This document shows, piece by piece, positions 25,643-41,287 of a DNA stretch of 64,000 nt. The notes under the pieces were generated by a model, which was not told the origin of the DNA, did not search any database, and was given only the letters and a program-made list of their open reading frames with translations. A program made the position numbers and the translations under genes. Positions within the stretch are counted from its first letter, which is position 1, and the number at the start of each line of letters is the position of its first letter. The stretch comes from Aphis gossypii (taxonomy: Eukaryota; Arthropoda; Insecta; Hemiptera; Aphididae): contig NC_065531.1 of assembly GCF_020184175.1 (NCBI RefSeq), positions 60,900,806 through 60,964,805 on the forward strand, in the 5' to 3' direction.

Positions 25643-26375
25643 CACAGATATAAATACTTATCAAGTTTTCTCGGTCTACTCGTTTTGTTAACGGCTAAGT
25701 AACACGCTATATTACATTATAATATAGTCATTAAATTAATTTGTTTGACTTTAAGTTTAATTCTTGTCAAACGATAACAGTAGTAAAAATGGTTTGATAT
25801 TTGATGTTTTCTTTTTATTGATTGATGTTTAAATCTAAACATAAAAAAAAAATGAAAATGTGTGAGTATGTCAATTTGATTACACTAAAAACTTTATTTT
25901 CTTACATAATATCGAATTTTAATATCATAACAATAATTTATAACATAATTTTAAATAATCATAATAATCAATATTATATAATATCTAACGAAAGTTAAAT
26001 AGAAACGCTGCATGCCTGTAAAATGCGTTTTGGATTTGATCGGGATAAACGTGTGTGTTAATTATACGATTGGCGAGAGTGCGTCCATGAGTTCGGCTGA
26101 TGATAGTAAATTAATCGTGTAAATCCATTGGTTTTACTACAAAGACGACACAAGCTATACCCATCAATGACCATAGTTTTGACGCATTTTGTAAATACGA
26201 TTTTCTGCGACGATACAAAATATGTACAAATACATATGTTTCCGCTTATATATTATTATTATAGCCCGTTTGTTATTTTGATTTCGTGTAAAGAGAATAG
26301 GGTAGTATTTTCGATATGAACGCAACGTGATCTCTGCCTTTCAACTTAAACACACGTTAGAGATAAAATGTATTA

Positions 26376-26606
26376 ATCATCATCAGTGGCGGTTATAAGG
26401 GGGTAGTTGGTGGATCCCCCTCCCCCCTTGAGATTTGATTTTGTATATTTATGTATATTTATGTATATTCCATATTATTTCTATATACTATATATATTAT
26501 ATATATTAACGATATGTGGTGGGAGAGGGTTGGCTTTATTTTCGCACCCCTCTTGAATAATCACATATAGCTCATGTAGTCATGTATAATCGCCACTGAT
26601 CACCAT
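26376..26606. mobile_element. hAT-type MITE with target-site duplication
   Basis: The element spans 26384-26598 (215 bp). The ends are CAGTGGCGGTTATA and, on the other strand, CAGTGGCGATTATA, so the terminal inverted repeats match at 13 of 14 bases. The flanking octamers are atcatcat (26376-26383) and atcaccat (26599-26606), which match at 7 of 8. An 8-bp duplication and CAGNG ends are hallmarks of the hAT superfamily. There is no transposase frame inside, so the copy is non-autonomous. The interior has C-rich patches (ccccctcccccc near 26419 and a related cacccctc near 26546) around an AT-rich core with repeated tatttatgta units. Confidence 0.8.
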
Positions 26607-29600
26607 AAAACGTTATCCAAATTCACTGTATTGTGAACCACACATATTACATTTATCGAAAACCATATAATATAAATCGCATGAACACCACAACGGACTT
26701 GTGACGTACATTATGAATTATGCTTTATTATACGATATACGCACTAATATAAAACAATAATATGTATTATTGTATAGGTATCAACATTCAACATACATTT
26801 TAAGAGCGTTAGTACGCGTTTTAAACGATAAAATTATTGTATTAATTATAATTTGTTTATAAAATATAAGTTAATATTAATTTACAATATTATAATCATT
26901 ATTTACATACGCTATAAGGAGAAATATAAATATATATAAGTAGGTGATATCTTAAGACCATTACAATATATTTAAAACTACAGTTGAAATTTTTAACAAT
27001 TTAGCATTTGCACTTATTACTGTCGCAACGTCGTTGCAAATATTATGCAGTATTGTCTCAACGAATAAGGCCAATTTTACTATCGTTTTATCAAAAACCG
27101 TGTTTTTTATTCGTCTGTCTGTCATTAGTGTTATCGTCGTAATACGATATAATTTTACTACCACTTCATTAGACGAATACAATATTATTATATAATAATA
27201 TATTTAAGTTTGACCGATGTCGTTAGCTCATGGTGATAATTGAAACGCCATTACTAAAACTCGGCGACATTCGCAGAACGGTTGAGGACATGCGATTATT
27301 TATATCATTTTTAAATCTAGTTTTGTTTCTACGTTTTCAAAACTCATTACCATAGTTAAACAATATTCAAGTAGCGTGGGTACATTTTTCTTTCATAATG
27401 ACCTTCGATGAGGCTACATAATTGACGAGCACTATACTATATATATATACACATCCCTATAATATTACTGTATAATATTATGACGTGCTGGAGTCGAAAC
27501 CATTTTTTTCTCGAATTCATTCCCTAAAGTCAAATACCTCCTTCCAATTAATAATAATACATAAGGGACAGCAGATAGCGACGAAGAGAGTATTAATTGT
27601 CAATACACAATTAAAGTTGTATAACGCAGCTCTAAAGCACAACGAGTTTCATTTTAATTGGTTTTATTTTTTACCCGACATCATAATAATATTATAATGT
27701 ACATTTTTTCATAAGGGTTTGAATATCTACCACGTTTTTTTTTTTAATTGTGCACTTTAGTTAATGTTTCCCTCTATGGACACCAGTATGAGGGGTAAAA
27801 TAATTAAATGTACGGTAGTGTAGAGTAAAAAATGACAAAAACAGACTAATGTATTTGAAAAGTCCTCTATCGGAGTGTAGGGTGATAAAAAAATCAGGTG
27901 TACCTATGATTACACGTTGGAAAAAATAGAGTTTTATATCATTTATTATTTATGAAGTAATTATTTCGACATAAAACTTAACCGTTAGGAATAAAACAAT
28001 AAATTGAAGGACTCGATAAGTCATACCAGAGTAATGCTTAAAGATTTTGATTTGTTTGACTTTTAATGCATCATTTAGATAATGTATTGCAAAAACAATG
28101 TTATATATAAATTGTTTTTGTTGTTATTGGTTTTATTGTGAGTGTACCACTGTCCGTGTTTTACCCGAGTGCCCATACCGAATCTGACATCGTTTGCCAA
28201 TAACGGTATAAAAGTTTTTAAATTGAAAAAATAACCACTCGCCATGCGTGGAACTTTTCTGGGTTACTGGCCAATCATAGCACAGGTACTTTGTTTTTAT
28301 TTATTTATTAAATCCCAGGCGATCAATTAAGCATATTATACACAGTAGGCAGGACGTAGGTAACTAATATATATACGAAAAGATTACCATATTCGCCATA
28401 AAAGCTAAAACTATTACAAAGTTGTTAGACTGTTCGGCAGAAACGAGTTGAACAACCGTTATTTGTATTCAGAATTACACATTTTGACATAAATTTGGTA
28501 TGTACAACGATTACTTGAAACATATAAGACGGATATATTATATTGGCGAACGAACGTTGATGAGAAAAAACGTCTCTATAATAATTGTTTGAAATAAAAA
28601 TACGGGTTGCGCAATCTAAAAATTAAAAAAAAAGGGTTCTGTGTGATAAAATAAGCGAAAGCAAGAAATAATAACAATATCATCACGGAAAAATGTAAAA
28701 TAACGTGATTGTTTTTTTTTTAGCTTAAAACAAAATATTTTTACATAAGACAATCGGCTTATATGATCAGTATAATTAATAATTCGTGTAGTGTGCTTAT
28801 CGAAAAACGTAAGAACAAATAGTGTGCCAGACTAAAACTGATCCCACTTTGAGCTAATGCGCGCGCGTGTAATCTCCTCGTAAAAACGGCATGCGATACA
28901 TTTTGAGAACAATTATTATCGAAAACTGCTCGGACGTTTCAGTCGACTTAATGACGCGTGTAAAGTGCTGCTCTATATACATGGCGTATACGTAACGGTA
29001 TCGGAGAACGTTATTTACTACCATTGCGTCCCATTTTATTGTTTTTCGCTATTCGTTATTTTTTTATTTATTTTTGAAAACTTGCCCACGCCATCCGTAA
29101 CACAGATCATACGATTTGACCTAAGCAGTTATAGTACCTTATAATAATATATACGTATTGGACTAGCACAACACACATAAACGTATTTCACTTATCGAGT
29201 GTGTATTATATTTGAGATATCAAAAAAATTGAACGTTTAATTATTATATTTTGTACATTTTGAACTGCAACCATCGCTAATAGTCTTAACTATTATTTCC
29301 ATTGATATTTCATTTTATTTTTTTTTTTAATAATTTTTAAACATAAATTTGAAAAATTAAATTCGGTTTTTTTTTTTTGATCATCATCTCGCTATTCACC
29401 AAGAAAATATAAATATTTTCATTCCACTATTGTTTTCTATTCAAGTAAAAAACACAATCCTACTTGTGTAAAAGAACAAAGAACGTTTCATTGGAGTTTC
29501 GAGAAACACAATGCTAAAAACAGTGGCGAAATGAAAAATAAAAACTAAACGTCAACCTATATGGCTTACATTAGACACTATTCAACCTATGCATTCACCA

Positions 29601-32250
29601 CCCACACTAAATAACGGGAGTGTCAAACATTTTTTTTACGCGAGTGTGTGTGTGTGGCCGCTTATTCCCGACAAAAATCAGCTTGATAAATATAATGGTT
29701 TTTCATTGCCGATCGCTACCGATTTTTCTAAAATGATTTTGGGCGTAAAAACTTTTTTTGAATTATCATCCATGATTTCAGCCCTCATCCCCATCGTAAA
29801 AGTTCTCTCGTGACATTAATCATAATAAATCGTCTTTTTAACTTACACTGTTATGCAATAATTTGACGTGCGTCCAGCAACCAGTGTATGAACTATGCCG
29901 AATTTCTCATGCTCCAATCATGTTAACTTATTGAAAACAAGATATCGTAAAATGATTTAAATATTATCAAATACAAAACATCAAATACCTACTGAACTTA
30001 TTTTTTTCAACTTATTAAAACAGTTTAATCTACGCAAAATATTCGAGTGTAATTACGTTAATTTTTTGATAGAAATTCATTATTTTTATCATTTTTTCAA
30101 TTTTATTTTTTTTTTTTTTTAACAGGAATGCTTTTAGTTTTTACTGATAATTACGTATAATAAAATGATAATATACACTTAATAGTAATTAAGCAAAAAT
30201 ATTAAGCCAGTAATAAATACATTATTTCTTTTCTTCACTATACTTTCTAAATTTTAATAATTATGGATAATTTATAATATAGAAACTTTTATATTATTGA
30301 GCCCAAGCTACTTAGATCGAGTATAAAAAGATTAATGTAATGCAACACAACCTGCGATCGCCCGATGTGTTATTTGTATTATGTATAATTTATGTATTGC
30401 GCTATTTTAGCAGAATTTGTATACATCAATAAACGATGGCAGCAGAGGAGTAGTATTGTTCACACAGAGCCTTAGCTGTTGGTTAAACAGGAATAAAAGT
30501 ACAAAAAGATTATTGAAAATCAAGTTTTATACATACAAACTGAATGAGAACATAAACAAAATGAAAAAGATTTTAAAAATAGAATAAAAGTATTTTTCAA
30601 ATATTATTTTTTAATTATCAAACAGCATATATACATTTTTATATACATCCATGTACTGTATATATATTTATATTTTCTCTTAACAAATAAATCAATAAAT
30701 ACAAACAAAATATTATCGACGAAATATTATTATTTACCGCTTATCGAGCGACAAAAAATAACCTTTAGTCTGACGTCTTTTGAGAAAAAAAACTAATTGT
30801 ATTATAATAAATATAAACAATGGTTCTAACTTGAATTTAAAGAATATTAAAAAAGTGCCAAAATTTCTTACGGTTAATACAAAACAAATTGTATAAAAAT
30901 GTTTTATTTCTGTCACTCATTATTATTATATTATATATGATATTATAAGGTAATGTTATTTGATAAAATTAGATATTAATTATAAATAATATATTATATT
31001 TAGAATGCAAATACATTAATGTAACTTAATTGTAGTTTTTTTTTTTATGAAATACTTTATTTCAATTTTGTATTTTTAATTGTAGAATTAGAATAATTTT
31101 TAAGGATGAAAAGCGGTTGCCGGACCACAGTAAACTTAAGCTCTATTACGAGGATAAAAGAGAGAAAATAATTTTTTTTTAATTAAAATAATAAACTTAA
31201 TATATAATTTAAGTCTATATTTTAAAATTAATTACTTATTAGTGTTTTAAAATTGTATGATAATTTATTTATAATATTAAGAATATATTTAAAAAATTAA
31301 ATTATAATAACTATACATTGTATTCAGAATGTGTTAATGGATATGATATTAATAACATTTACACGTTGTATTAGTAACGTTTACTTTACCTGCAGTTTAT
31401 TTCTAGAATAATAAAATGTAATAGAATTTTATTTATACTTATGATATATCAATAAAATAAATGTATTATTTCTTTAATTTGGAATTTTGATATTTTTTTA
31501 TATGTACCTATAGTTATATTGTCTTAAAAAAATATTTACTATTTTATATTAAAAATATATTTTTCGTTTGAAAGATAGGTAAATATAAATATAAAAATTT
31601 CATTATAATTTAGGTGTGTAAAAATAATGAAATTTATTGAATAATTTATGACTAAATAGAAACACAAAAATACAAAATACACAAGTTCATTGTAGTACCT
31701 ATGTGTTAGTTTCCAGTTTGACAAGAAAATAAAAAACATTCATAGATAATTTTATTTATCGACATGTCGACACATTTAAAAATACATTTAACTGACATAG
31801 AATGGAAAGAATTTAAAATTTACCCTTCACATATTATACAGCATGTTTATGATGTGTACTGAAAGACAGCTGTTTAACAGTCGAATCCCGCAAAAACAAA
31901 CTGCGGTCATCCATCGACTACAATTATTATTGTCTGAGTATTCTGCGTCTAAGCCATTAGCGAACTAAATTATAAATTTCCATTAAAGACCACGCCCACC
32001 TACGTTTATATTATTGTACTGCTCAGTCGGCAGGTCAGATGGTCAATATTTAATGACTTGAACGTCCTCTAACGATATAATATTATATGACATCTGATCG
32101 TATAATATTATTCACAAACACACGCACGACCAAGTACGCGTAAAATAATACGTCGGAATGTATCCCATAATATCGTATACCACAAGTTCAATAAGTGAGC
32201 ATCTCATTCTATCCATATCTATACATATTATGACTATGATATCTGTCTTC

Positions 32251-34130
32251 TGTTTCACTTCACTCGGGCAACAAAGTTTACGATAGGATTATAGAAACAT
32301 CTTACAGAGTCACTTTGTCGCCATCGCCGGCACCGGCTCTGTTTTATATAGTAATTTACTCGATTGGCTTTTGTTTGTTTTCAGACTGCGAGGCGTTTTG
32401 TACTCATAATATCAACGATCACGGGTGGGTAAAGGAACTCTGAAGGCTGCTGATTCTATGAAATTAATACACGGTGTTTTTGACCCGTACAAGTGCACGC
32501 ATTGCATCGTGGCAAATGATCGAATTACGACCGTCATTTTCTTAGTTTAGTGGTAGTCACGAGTACTTCGGGCTCAACAATATAATGTACGTTATATGTA
32601 CGGCACTTTGGCGCAGTCGAAAGTTTTATCGCCTCCCTTTCATAGACGGTACCACCACGCACCTAGGCCCACAGTCCAGGAAATGTTTTTACGCCACAGG
32701 GACTAAATATAAAAATATCGCATCATCCAACTCTGGTGTTTGTTTAGTAGTCGTATTATTAACGACATAACTCATCTATTTTGAAAATCACATTTTTTTC
32801 TGTATCTCAAGCGTATAATATGATATTATCATAATATTGCAAGTTAGTTTGAATGGAACGAAATGTCACGGCCATGATCGATTCCTTGGCAAGCCAGTAG
32901 TTGAATGCGACGATTTTGTAATTATTGCGTGCCTCTGTTTTATAGCTCGTAAATAGAGCAATAAGGCAGAGACGTGTTTGTTTTTAAATTTCCATCAATG
33001 CTCTTCATATCTTCGGAAAATTACATGGCATTTCTCAGCTGGGGATTTATTTAAATATATTATGATCTCACGATAGAAAATACACATAACTATAAAACGC
33101 ACACAATTCGATGGTATTTATGCGATAGAATATATAAATCTATACCCGTCCGTTATGATATAAAAATAACGGTGCTTCGTGCACCGAAATCTACAGGGCA
33201 CGGGCCAAATCGGTACATCTGCATCACGCGATCGTTTTGTACGTCGTCAAATGACACCGACGTAGCGAAATCGCCTATTCATGACGCCGTCTAACGCGAC
33301 GATATTCATAGATTATCATAGATGGTAATATTGTTATCGCACAGAGCGGTATAATAATGATATAATACGCATACCTACAATAATAGTACATATTATATTA
33401 TTACATTGTGTTCACCGTGTTTGCGACAAAATTATGCAGCCGCACGAGACGGTATTATATTGCATGATGATAAAAGAAAATTATTATGTCTTTTTCGCGT
33501 ATACAGTATACACCATACCCAAGTGTAATGTATAATTATATAATATAGATATAGATATTATATATTTTAAACCAAGGTGAAAAAATACTCCGTATAAAAA
33601 CCATATACATTGTGTGTACAGAATACTGCAGATAGCGTTTCTGGTCGTCGTAAACTTAGAAAAACATCGGTCGACGATGATGTATAAACGTATACAATAA
33701 TGCGCGTGCGACTAACACACAATGCACCACCCTAGAAGCTTCACGAGGTAAGATTGATGACGCGTAAGTTTGACAGTCCTTTTCTGTAGGATCCGTGACG
33801 GAGAATCCGTCGTGCAGAGGTGGGTGAATGAGTTGTGGGTGGGTGAGGGTTGTGTGTGGGCGCATGGGTTACGAGGAGAGCTAAAGAAAAACGCCATGCC
33901 ACGGTCAGAATTGTGTCCTTCCACTCCTTACACCACCACTCCCAAATCCGGAATGCAAGTGTTCTAAAACTACACGTAGTGATATTTTCATCTAAAGCAG
34001 TAATCGTGAACTGTGTATTTGGACCTGTCTCTTATCGGCACCAAGTACTTCCACCACAGGAAGTGATGTGCTTTTTTTTTACCCCACAAAATTATTCTAT
34101 TTGTATCACACGACTACTATTCGTATAGGT
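32251..34130. other. CpG-richer noncoding block
   Basis: Composition rises here, with frequent CG dinucleotides, for example at 33170-33310, which starts with a cggtgc-ttcgt-gcaccg hairpin at 33170-33186. Several overlapping short open frames occur on both strands around 33650-34130, but none has a domain, a consistent splice context or a match I recognise. The block may be a promoter or enhancer region, a noncoding transcript or a decayed repeat. Confidence 0.3.
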
Positions 34131-37100
34131 TCGAATAACAGATATTTAATAACGACGAATTTGACCATGAATAACTCATACATGTAATAAAAAAAAAAAA
34201 TTAACATTGTGAACACTGTACACGACGTCTCTAAAATTATATGTAAACAACAATATAATATATATGCGACCTTGATCTTTCAATAAAAATAAAACACCTA
34301 ATAATAACTTACGTGCAGTGAATTATAATCAGCCAGTATTTGTATTGAAAATGACATAGTTTTTGTTTAGTTTGACTCTATTTATCTACACTTATAACAT
34401 ACTGCAGTGTTGATGGTCTACAAACTATATTGATACATACAGTTTTATGTATTTCATACTTTACATATTTAATTTTTAAATTTTTAAATACCAAGGGCTG
34501 ATGACGTTTGGTTCGTAAGGCAATATTAATCGTCATGAGGGTTGGCGAGTCATGAAGCAAAGAAGTGTATTTATAAAACTTCGCCTAGGTAGTTATATTC
34601 TCATAATATTAAATACATACCCAATATTTTATCAACTATTATAAAATCATAATACCGAAGTCATAACTAGATACGATAATATTATTATATCTCCTGCAGG
34701 ACTCTTGTAATTTTATCGGACGAATAAATATCACTCGTTGACGTCATAACTCGCAGGAATACAATAAATATATAATATCCGATTACTACATATTACACTG
34801 ACGGCTCACATACAACCGCATGTGTATATAGGTAAGGCACTATGGTATCGTTAATAACAAATAATGGCACCTACTACGCCGTTTCAATGATAATAATATT
34901 GTGTGGACGTGATTCTATAAAGTCGGTTCGCCAATCGTCATACACTACTACAGCCCCTCCCTAGCTGTGCAATAACAGAAACTAACAACCGCACTCATCT
35001 TATGAGGGGTGTGGGTCACGACTACGAGTGTGTACGAGGGTCGTGCAGTACCACGTACGAGAGAGGTAAATAGATCATACCACTTGACGATTCGTGAAAA
35101 TAATGCCTACGATGAGATACGGTACGGATAGGCAACGAACACAACAATAGTTAAATAGGTAAGTACTATAATATTATGCTAGCACACACCGATAACATAT
35201 ATTGTGTTGTATTCAATAGATCGCTAGCACCGTTGTCGCAAGTTCAGCAAAAATTTCCACAATATAATTTAACATATTATATTATAATGCGGACACATAA
35301 TATTGTAATACTTAATTATTAATTCTAAAAGAATGCAAAGAAATATTACTCCCACGCCACGCTAATGAAATTATACGTCCAATAAACCCCTGTTTGCAGT
35401 TTTATATTACATATTATTTCTATAGAATCGACCACAATAATATTATATGATAACATAAAAACCAATTTCATGTCACAATTTCAGTTCCATAACGCATTTA
35501 CCTATCTATAATTGTTTTTCGTATCGTTTAGTCGGATTTGATTTTCCTACTAATCTTATTTAATGATCATAACGAATTCGCTCGCAGCTTAGTCTATACA
35601 CTAAGACAAGTAGTAGTAGTAACTATTTTGTAAACAATTGCGATAACATTTAACAATCACATAATAGTGTGCGTGGCTCGTATTTGTACTTATGATGATA
35701 AAATATTGATACAAAATTATTTATATAGTAAATGTTATTATTACGTATGTAGAATTTGTATGTGGACAAGTCCGTCCTGCAGCTGTGTAAATTATATATT
35801 GTGTCCGCCGTGTTTATCTTCACCACCCAACTCATAATATACACTCTAACGGCTAAACTTTAAATTTTACATACCTAAATATTTGAATAATTTATGTATA
35901 ATATTAGTGTGTAGGTACTATTATATGTGAGTATTTATACAGTACTGTAACTCCATAAATTGACTGTATATGGATTATTTCGAATAACTAGCGACAATAA
36001 TAAGTTAAACAAAATAATCTACAAACCATATACACGACTCCTGGAGCTCTCAAATATAGCAACAAAAAAATGGTTCGAATTTATAATATATTAAAATTAT
36101 TTATTATATTAATCACGAGTATTTGTCAACGTTCACTTAATCAATGAATCTACTCAAATTATTTTATTAATTAAGCATACCTACTCTGAAAATAATCTGT
36201 GACATGGCGTGAGTGCCAGTCACGCTGGGATTAATGTGTTATTTATTTATTATTATTTTTTTAAGAACCGCTTAAAATAATATCGTGCATTTAAAATTGT
36301 ATACTCATATTTTCACCTCCTATCTTGTGCATAAAATATACAATATGGATTAAACGTACAACGGACATCCGCTTATAGAATACAAATAGTATACACCTAT
36401 TATATCTATAATACGATTTATTATTTATTATTTTTTATATATAAGTACATATTATTATAATACGATTGTCATTGTAAGTGGCTCGTAGAATTGAACAAAA
36501 ATTTAATCTCCGAAGAAAAACAATAAAGATTTGTAAGTAATAAATATCTTATATTTAATATCTATGTCAAACAATGAATTTTATTTTAAAATATATTTAT
36601 TGTAAGCATTATTAATTTAATTCGTATAGTACCATATTTTAATGTGTTTATAATATATACATTAAAATAATAAAAAAAAATGCAGATAGTATATGAAAAT
36701 AGATCATTAAAAATTATTTAATTAATTTACATCAGTCATAAATCATAGGTTATATGTTAGATTTATATTTTTTTTTTTTTTTTTGAAAATAATTACGATT
36801 GGATTAGACTTAATTGCTTTAATAACGCTAGGATTTAAACATTTTGAACATAATATTATACGCGAAAAAGCATTACGAGTACGAGAATATTTTTATTTCA
36901 TCAAATCTATGTAACTATTTTTTTTATTTTTTTATTTTTATTTTAAGTTCTAAAAGTTGTATAAAGAGTCTCTATGTAAATTAGACACAAATGGTACGTA
37001 AATATGTTATTTTTAGCAAGTCCTAGTAGATTTCCAGAAAACAACAGCGGAAACAGCCAAACTCAAGGATCCAACTTTAAATAAACTTTCAAGTATCATT

Positions 37101-37438
37101 TTATTTTTAAACATTTTAGTTTTAAGCTGGCAATTTATACTAAAAAGAGAGTTGTTTTTAGACATTTTTCCTTTACAACAAATCTAATTACCTACACTTT
37201 AATTAGTTATTTTTAATTTTATATAAATGTAAGTAATGCATAAATAAAAAAAAAATCGAATTAGAGATCTAATAGATTGAAGGTAATTAAATATATCTTT
37301 GTTTGTGAAATTATTGTGAAACGAACAAAGCGTGCTTTTAATTTTAATTAGTTTTGAGACAACGGTTTTATTGTAAGGTTCAGTTTCAATAATTTGTCAC
37401 GGTCTATCTGCAATAAGGATAGATCAATGTCCCAATAA

Positions 37439-37459
37439 TATATATATATATATATATTA
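37439..37459. repeat. (TA)n microsatellite
   Basis: About ten TA units followed by ttatatatac, so the whole stretch is self-complementary. Confidence 0.85.
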
Positions 37460-40400
37460 TATATACTATGAAACAGATTATAAATACTATTTAAAACTAT
37501 ATGTATATTATATTTTTTATTTTAAAATTATTTTAATATTTAAACTCAGAAATTTAATTAAGTTCTTGTTGTTTATTTTACGGCTTTGAATATAAATTAA
37601 GAGCAAAACATTCACACAAATAATATTTATTGAAACGTTCGTAATGATCACGTAATTCAGATCACTATGAGCTCTAAATGTATGGCTTCTAAATTTAATT
37701 TTAGCAACGTCATTGAATTTTTACTAATAATTAACAACAATAAAACTGTGTTCTTGAAGTATACAGATAAAATAAGATTTTAATTTTGATAAAAAAAATT
37801 TAAAGTTTATCTTTTGTTTGATAATAAAAAATGAAAATCATAACCATTAATTAATAATAGCTAAAATATTTAGATATATTTTAGCAGATAGAAGTTATTT
37901 TATTAAAAAAAAAAAAAAATACGAGAAACTAAGAATAAAAAATTATAATAATGGTTATTTATTATCGTGTATTATTTCTTTATTTTATTTATACACATTT
38001 AACGAAATTAATATAATATATTTCAAGCAAATATTAATAGACCCAGTAATTTCAGTAATTAATATTTATATATAAGTATTAAGTATTAGTTGCTTAATGC
38101 ATAATATATTTGTTTAATGCTGATAATTTTAATCTAATTTACACAACATAGGCTGCACTCTTAGCATGGATGCACGGATAAGCTTTAAGTAATAGAAAAA
38201 CATCTATTACTCTATAAATATCTAACTATGTACCCTGTGTTTTATTTTTCTAATCTTAAACAGTTTTTATGCAAAAATATGACAACTACATCCTAATATA
38301 AAAAGTAAAAATAAGCAACAAAATGATAAAATCAATGATAATTTTAAATTTTATTAATTCATATTTTTAGTTCAATGACTTAAAAGTACCGAGTTATGTT
38401 TTAAACATACAGATAATCAGTTTGATTTGAATCTTGAAAAACCTATAAATTTAACTTAAATAACAAAATATAAAAATATGTGAAGACCGGTAATGCCATT
38501 GCAATTTGATTTCACATTTATTACAAATAGCAAACATATTATGAACGTAATATAACTATATTTTCCGTATATACATTTATATCATTAATTATATTTTGCT
38601 TAATTTGTCACCAAGCAAAATTAACAATTTCAATTAAAAAAGTTTAAAAAAAAAAATATAGATGTACATAATATGTATATTACGTTTTATGTCATCATCG
38701 TCTATTGCATTTTTTATGCCTATTTATTTTGAATGTATATTATGTATACTATATGTATATGTATGTTGAATTATTATTATGGGTACGTGGTGATTAAAAT
38801 CCATTGAACAAAAAAAAATATGAACATTAGTTTGTGTGGATCATGTGACAAAGCGATGCAAGCTCAGCGACTGTAATAATATACACGTTTATTTAAAATT
38901 CAACTTAATTTCAGTTCACGCGGACTAGAACCTGTAGGTATACAACGTTTAAATCCTACCAAAACTATTATGTTCGCCCATCAGGTGATGATTGATATTT
39001 ACCAAAACTGTAAAACTGTGTACTGAATAAACGGTCCGTCAAACTCCATTAAATACGGTCCATGATTATCGTATAATATATACTTGTTTTTAATCATCCA
39101 TCACGAATAACTCATCTCCCTCATTCCCCACAGCATCCTTTCACCTACTCGACAACACACAATATCATTTATCAATATTATGTGTAAAATGTATATTATT
39201 GACTATTGAGTATAATAGTATTTGTTTTTAATTCATTTTTTTTTCTTTTTATCCTCGAACATATAATATATATCTTGTATTATTACCGTGTTACAAAGAA
39301 TTTTCGAAATGGGATTGATTCTTCGAGTGTGACAACGTCGCTTCTAACTAATGGCACAGCACATGCACAGCTTATGATTTCAGTCAAGACTATCTCCCCT
39401 TTAAAAATGTGTACAAGGGACGGCGAGGAGCTTGTTTGCGCTCTGTTGAAGTTTTGAAGTGTTTGTAAAAAGAAGCTTTCACGAGAACATCGGAGTTAAG
39501 TGTACGAAGAAAATTTTTAACAAAAAAACATAATAATATGTACTTGTATCTATATATACTTATTAAACTTTCAGTGTAGACAACTTGTTCTTGACGAATA
39601 TAAAATGAAACTATATTATCAATCAACGAGGTGATTAGAAAACGTTAGTTAACTATTTTATAAAAAATATATAAGTAGATATTATATATTATATTCTGTT
39701 AGCTGCATTAAAAACCTTAGATCGTTTATAAAAATAATGATAGGTAAAAGTTTTTTTGTATAAACACCATTCAGACAAAACGTCTAATTAAATTTCTCAA
39801 AAATAAAGTAAGTTTATATACACAATCACATACATAAACATTATATTTACAAAAACCTATATGCTTAACTAAACAATTATAAATGTCCATTAATTTAACA
39901 CTAATATTATTTTGTATTAAAACTGTGTACTTTACAACATAATTCATTATTTTTAAATTAAATATAAGTAAAGTTAGTAAATTACCTTATTATAAATTAT
40001 TTTTATTTTAAATAGCATTGCCATATTATATATTATCATAAATTGTATTGGTACTTAATATATTAAACATTCATAATTATTTAAGACGATTTTATGTCAA
40101 AAATATCCAATTAAAACATCAACAATAAATATAATTAAATTTAATGGTTAAATGATTTATATATTATATATAGTTTTTATACGTATCATAAAATATTTCT
40201 TTTACCTTCATTCTGTTTGATGGATGCATAGTTATAATTATTTAAATATTCAAATTAATTTTGGTAACTATTTTAAATTGATCTTTCTTTAAACCTCTTA
40301 TCTCTGCAAATGAAAAAATAACATAGTTTCAAAGTTAACATTTACGGTTAGTTTAAAAAGTTATCACATTATTTTTTTTTTAAATAATTTACATAATGGC

Positions 40401-41247
40401 TTATTCTATACAACCTCAACACACACAAATAAATGAATTAATAAAATATATGAAAAATTGTCACATGACCCTTTACTTCATACCTATACTTTTATAAACA
40501 ACAAAGACTCTTTTATTCAGAACACTAGTTGCTATGTAATTTATCATAATTATATGTTGAAAAATCAATTTTCCAATATCGTGTCTTTTATATTCTGTTT
40601 ATATACAGAGTGATTCATTTAAAATGACTGATATTTCATCTTTGGATACAGGTCAGTATACATTTGTTCTACTGATAAATATCTTAGATTCGTAACAAAT
40701 CATTTCGTGTATACATTTGAAACATTTTCTCTGTATAAAATATAAAAGTACAATTTATGTTTTTCTTTTCGGTCTATAAACTAGATACATTTATAATATG
40801 TAGGTCTATACAGACACTATGTGGTAAGCATTTCTTATATAACTATATTTCTACACGTACAGCTTAACTATATTTATTTTATAACAGAAAGATAATATTA
40901 TTGCAACATTTAGTTCACTAACTATATTATAACTGATAATTAATAAAATGTATTTGTTAACAATAATTTATATATTTAGCCCACGTGATTTACCGTATAT
41001 GCACACTTTAGAAAGATAATCATGTCAAAAATTAAGCGCCTGTGGTTTTTCGTAGACAATTTAGTCCTAAAAGAATTAACTTGTCCCGTAAGCATTCGGT
41101 TGTTTTCGATAAACAGTGAGCTAAGAGCTTATCTAATCGGCAAAGGCTAACCCTTGAATAAGGATTTAGTTTTGAACAAAATGCTTTTCTATATTAGTAT
41201 GATATGCGCTGTATACGGGAACTACGAAATATTGCATTGTGTTCGAA

Positions 41248-41250
<3 letters not shown>

Positions 41251-41287
<37 letters not shown>
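41251..41287. repeat. (TAA)n microsatellite
   Basis: About twelve tandem TAA units lie in intergenic sequence. The run translates as a poly-isoleucine stretch in one frame, which accounts for the short open frame around it. Confidence 0.9.

Larger units (their letters stand above)
24501..32250. other. Intergenic sequence, no gene supported
   Basis: AT-rich sequence with only short, low-quality open frames, none with a recognisable motif. It contains the hAT-type MITE at 26384-26598, a palindrome at 25625-25642, several A/T homopolymers and a GC-richer patch with gcgcgcg near 28860. I see no RNA gene. Confidence 0.55.

Noticed and set aside
31880..31905. gtcgaatcccgc resembling a T-arm
   Set aside because: The upstream sequence does not form a D-arm or anticodon arm.
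33656..34128. Four overlapping short ORFs on both strands
   Set aside because: They are mutual shadows with low-complexity His/Pro/Thr content and no start or splice context.
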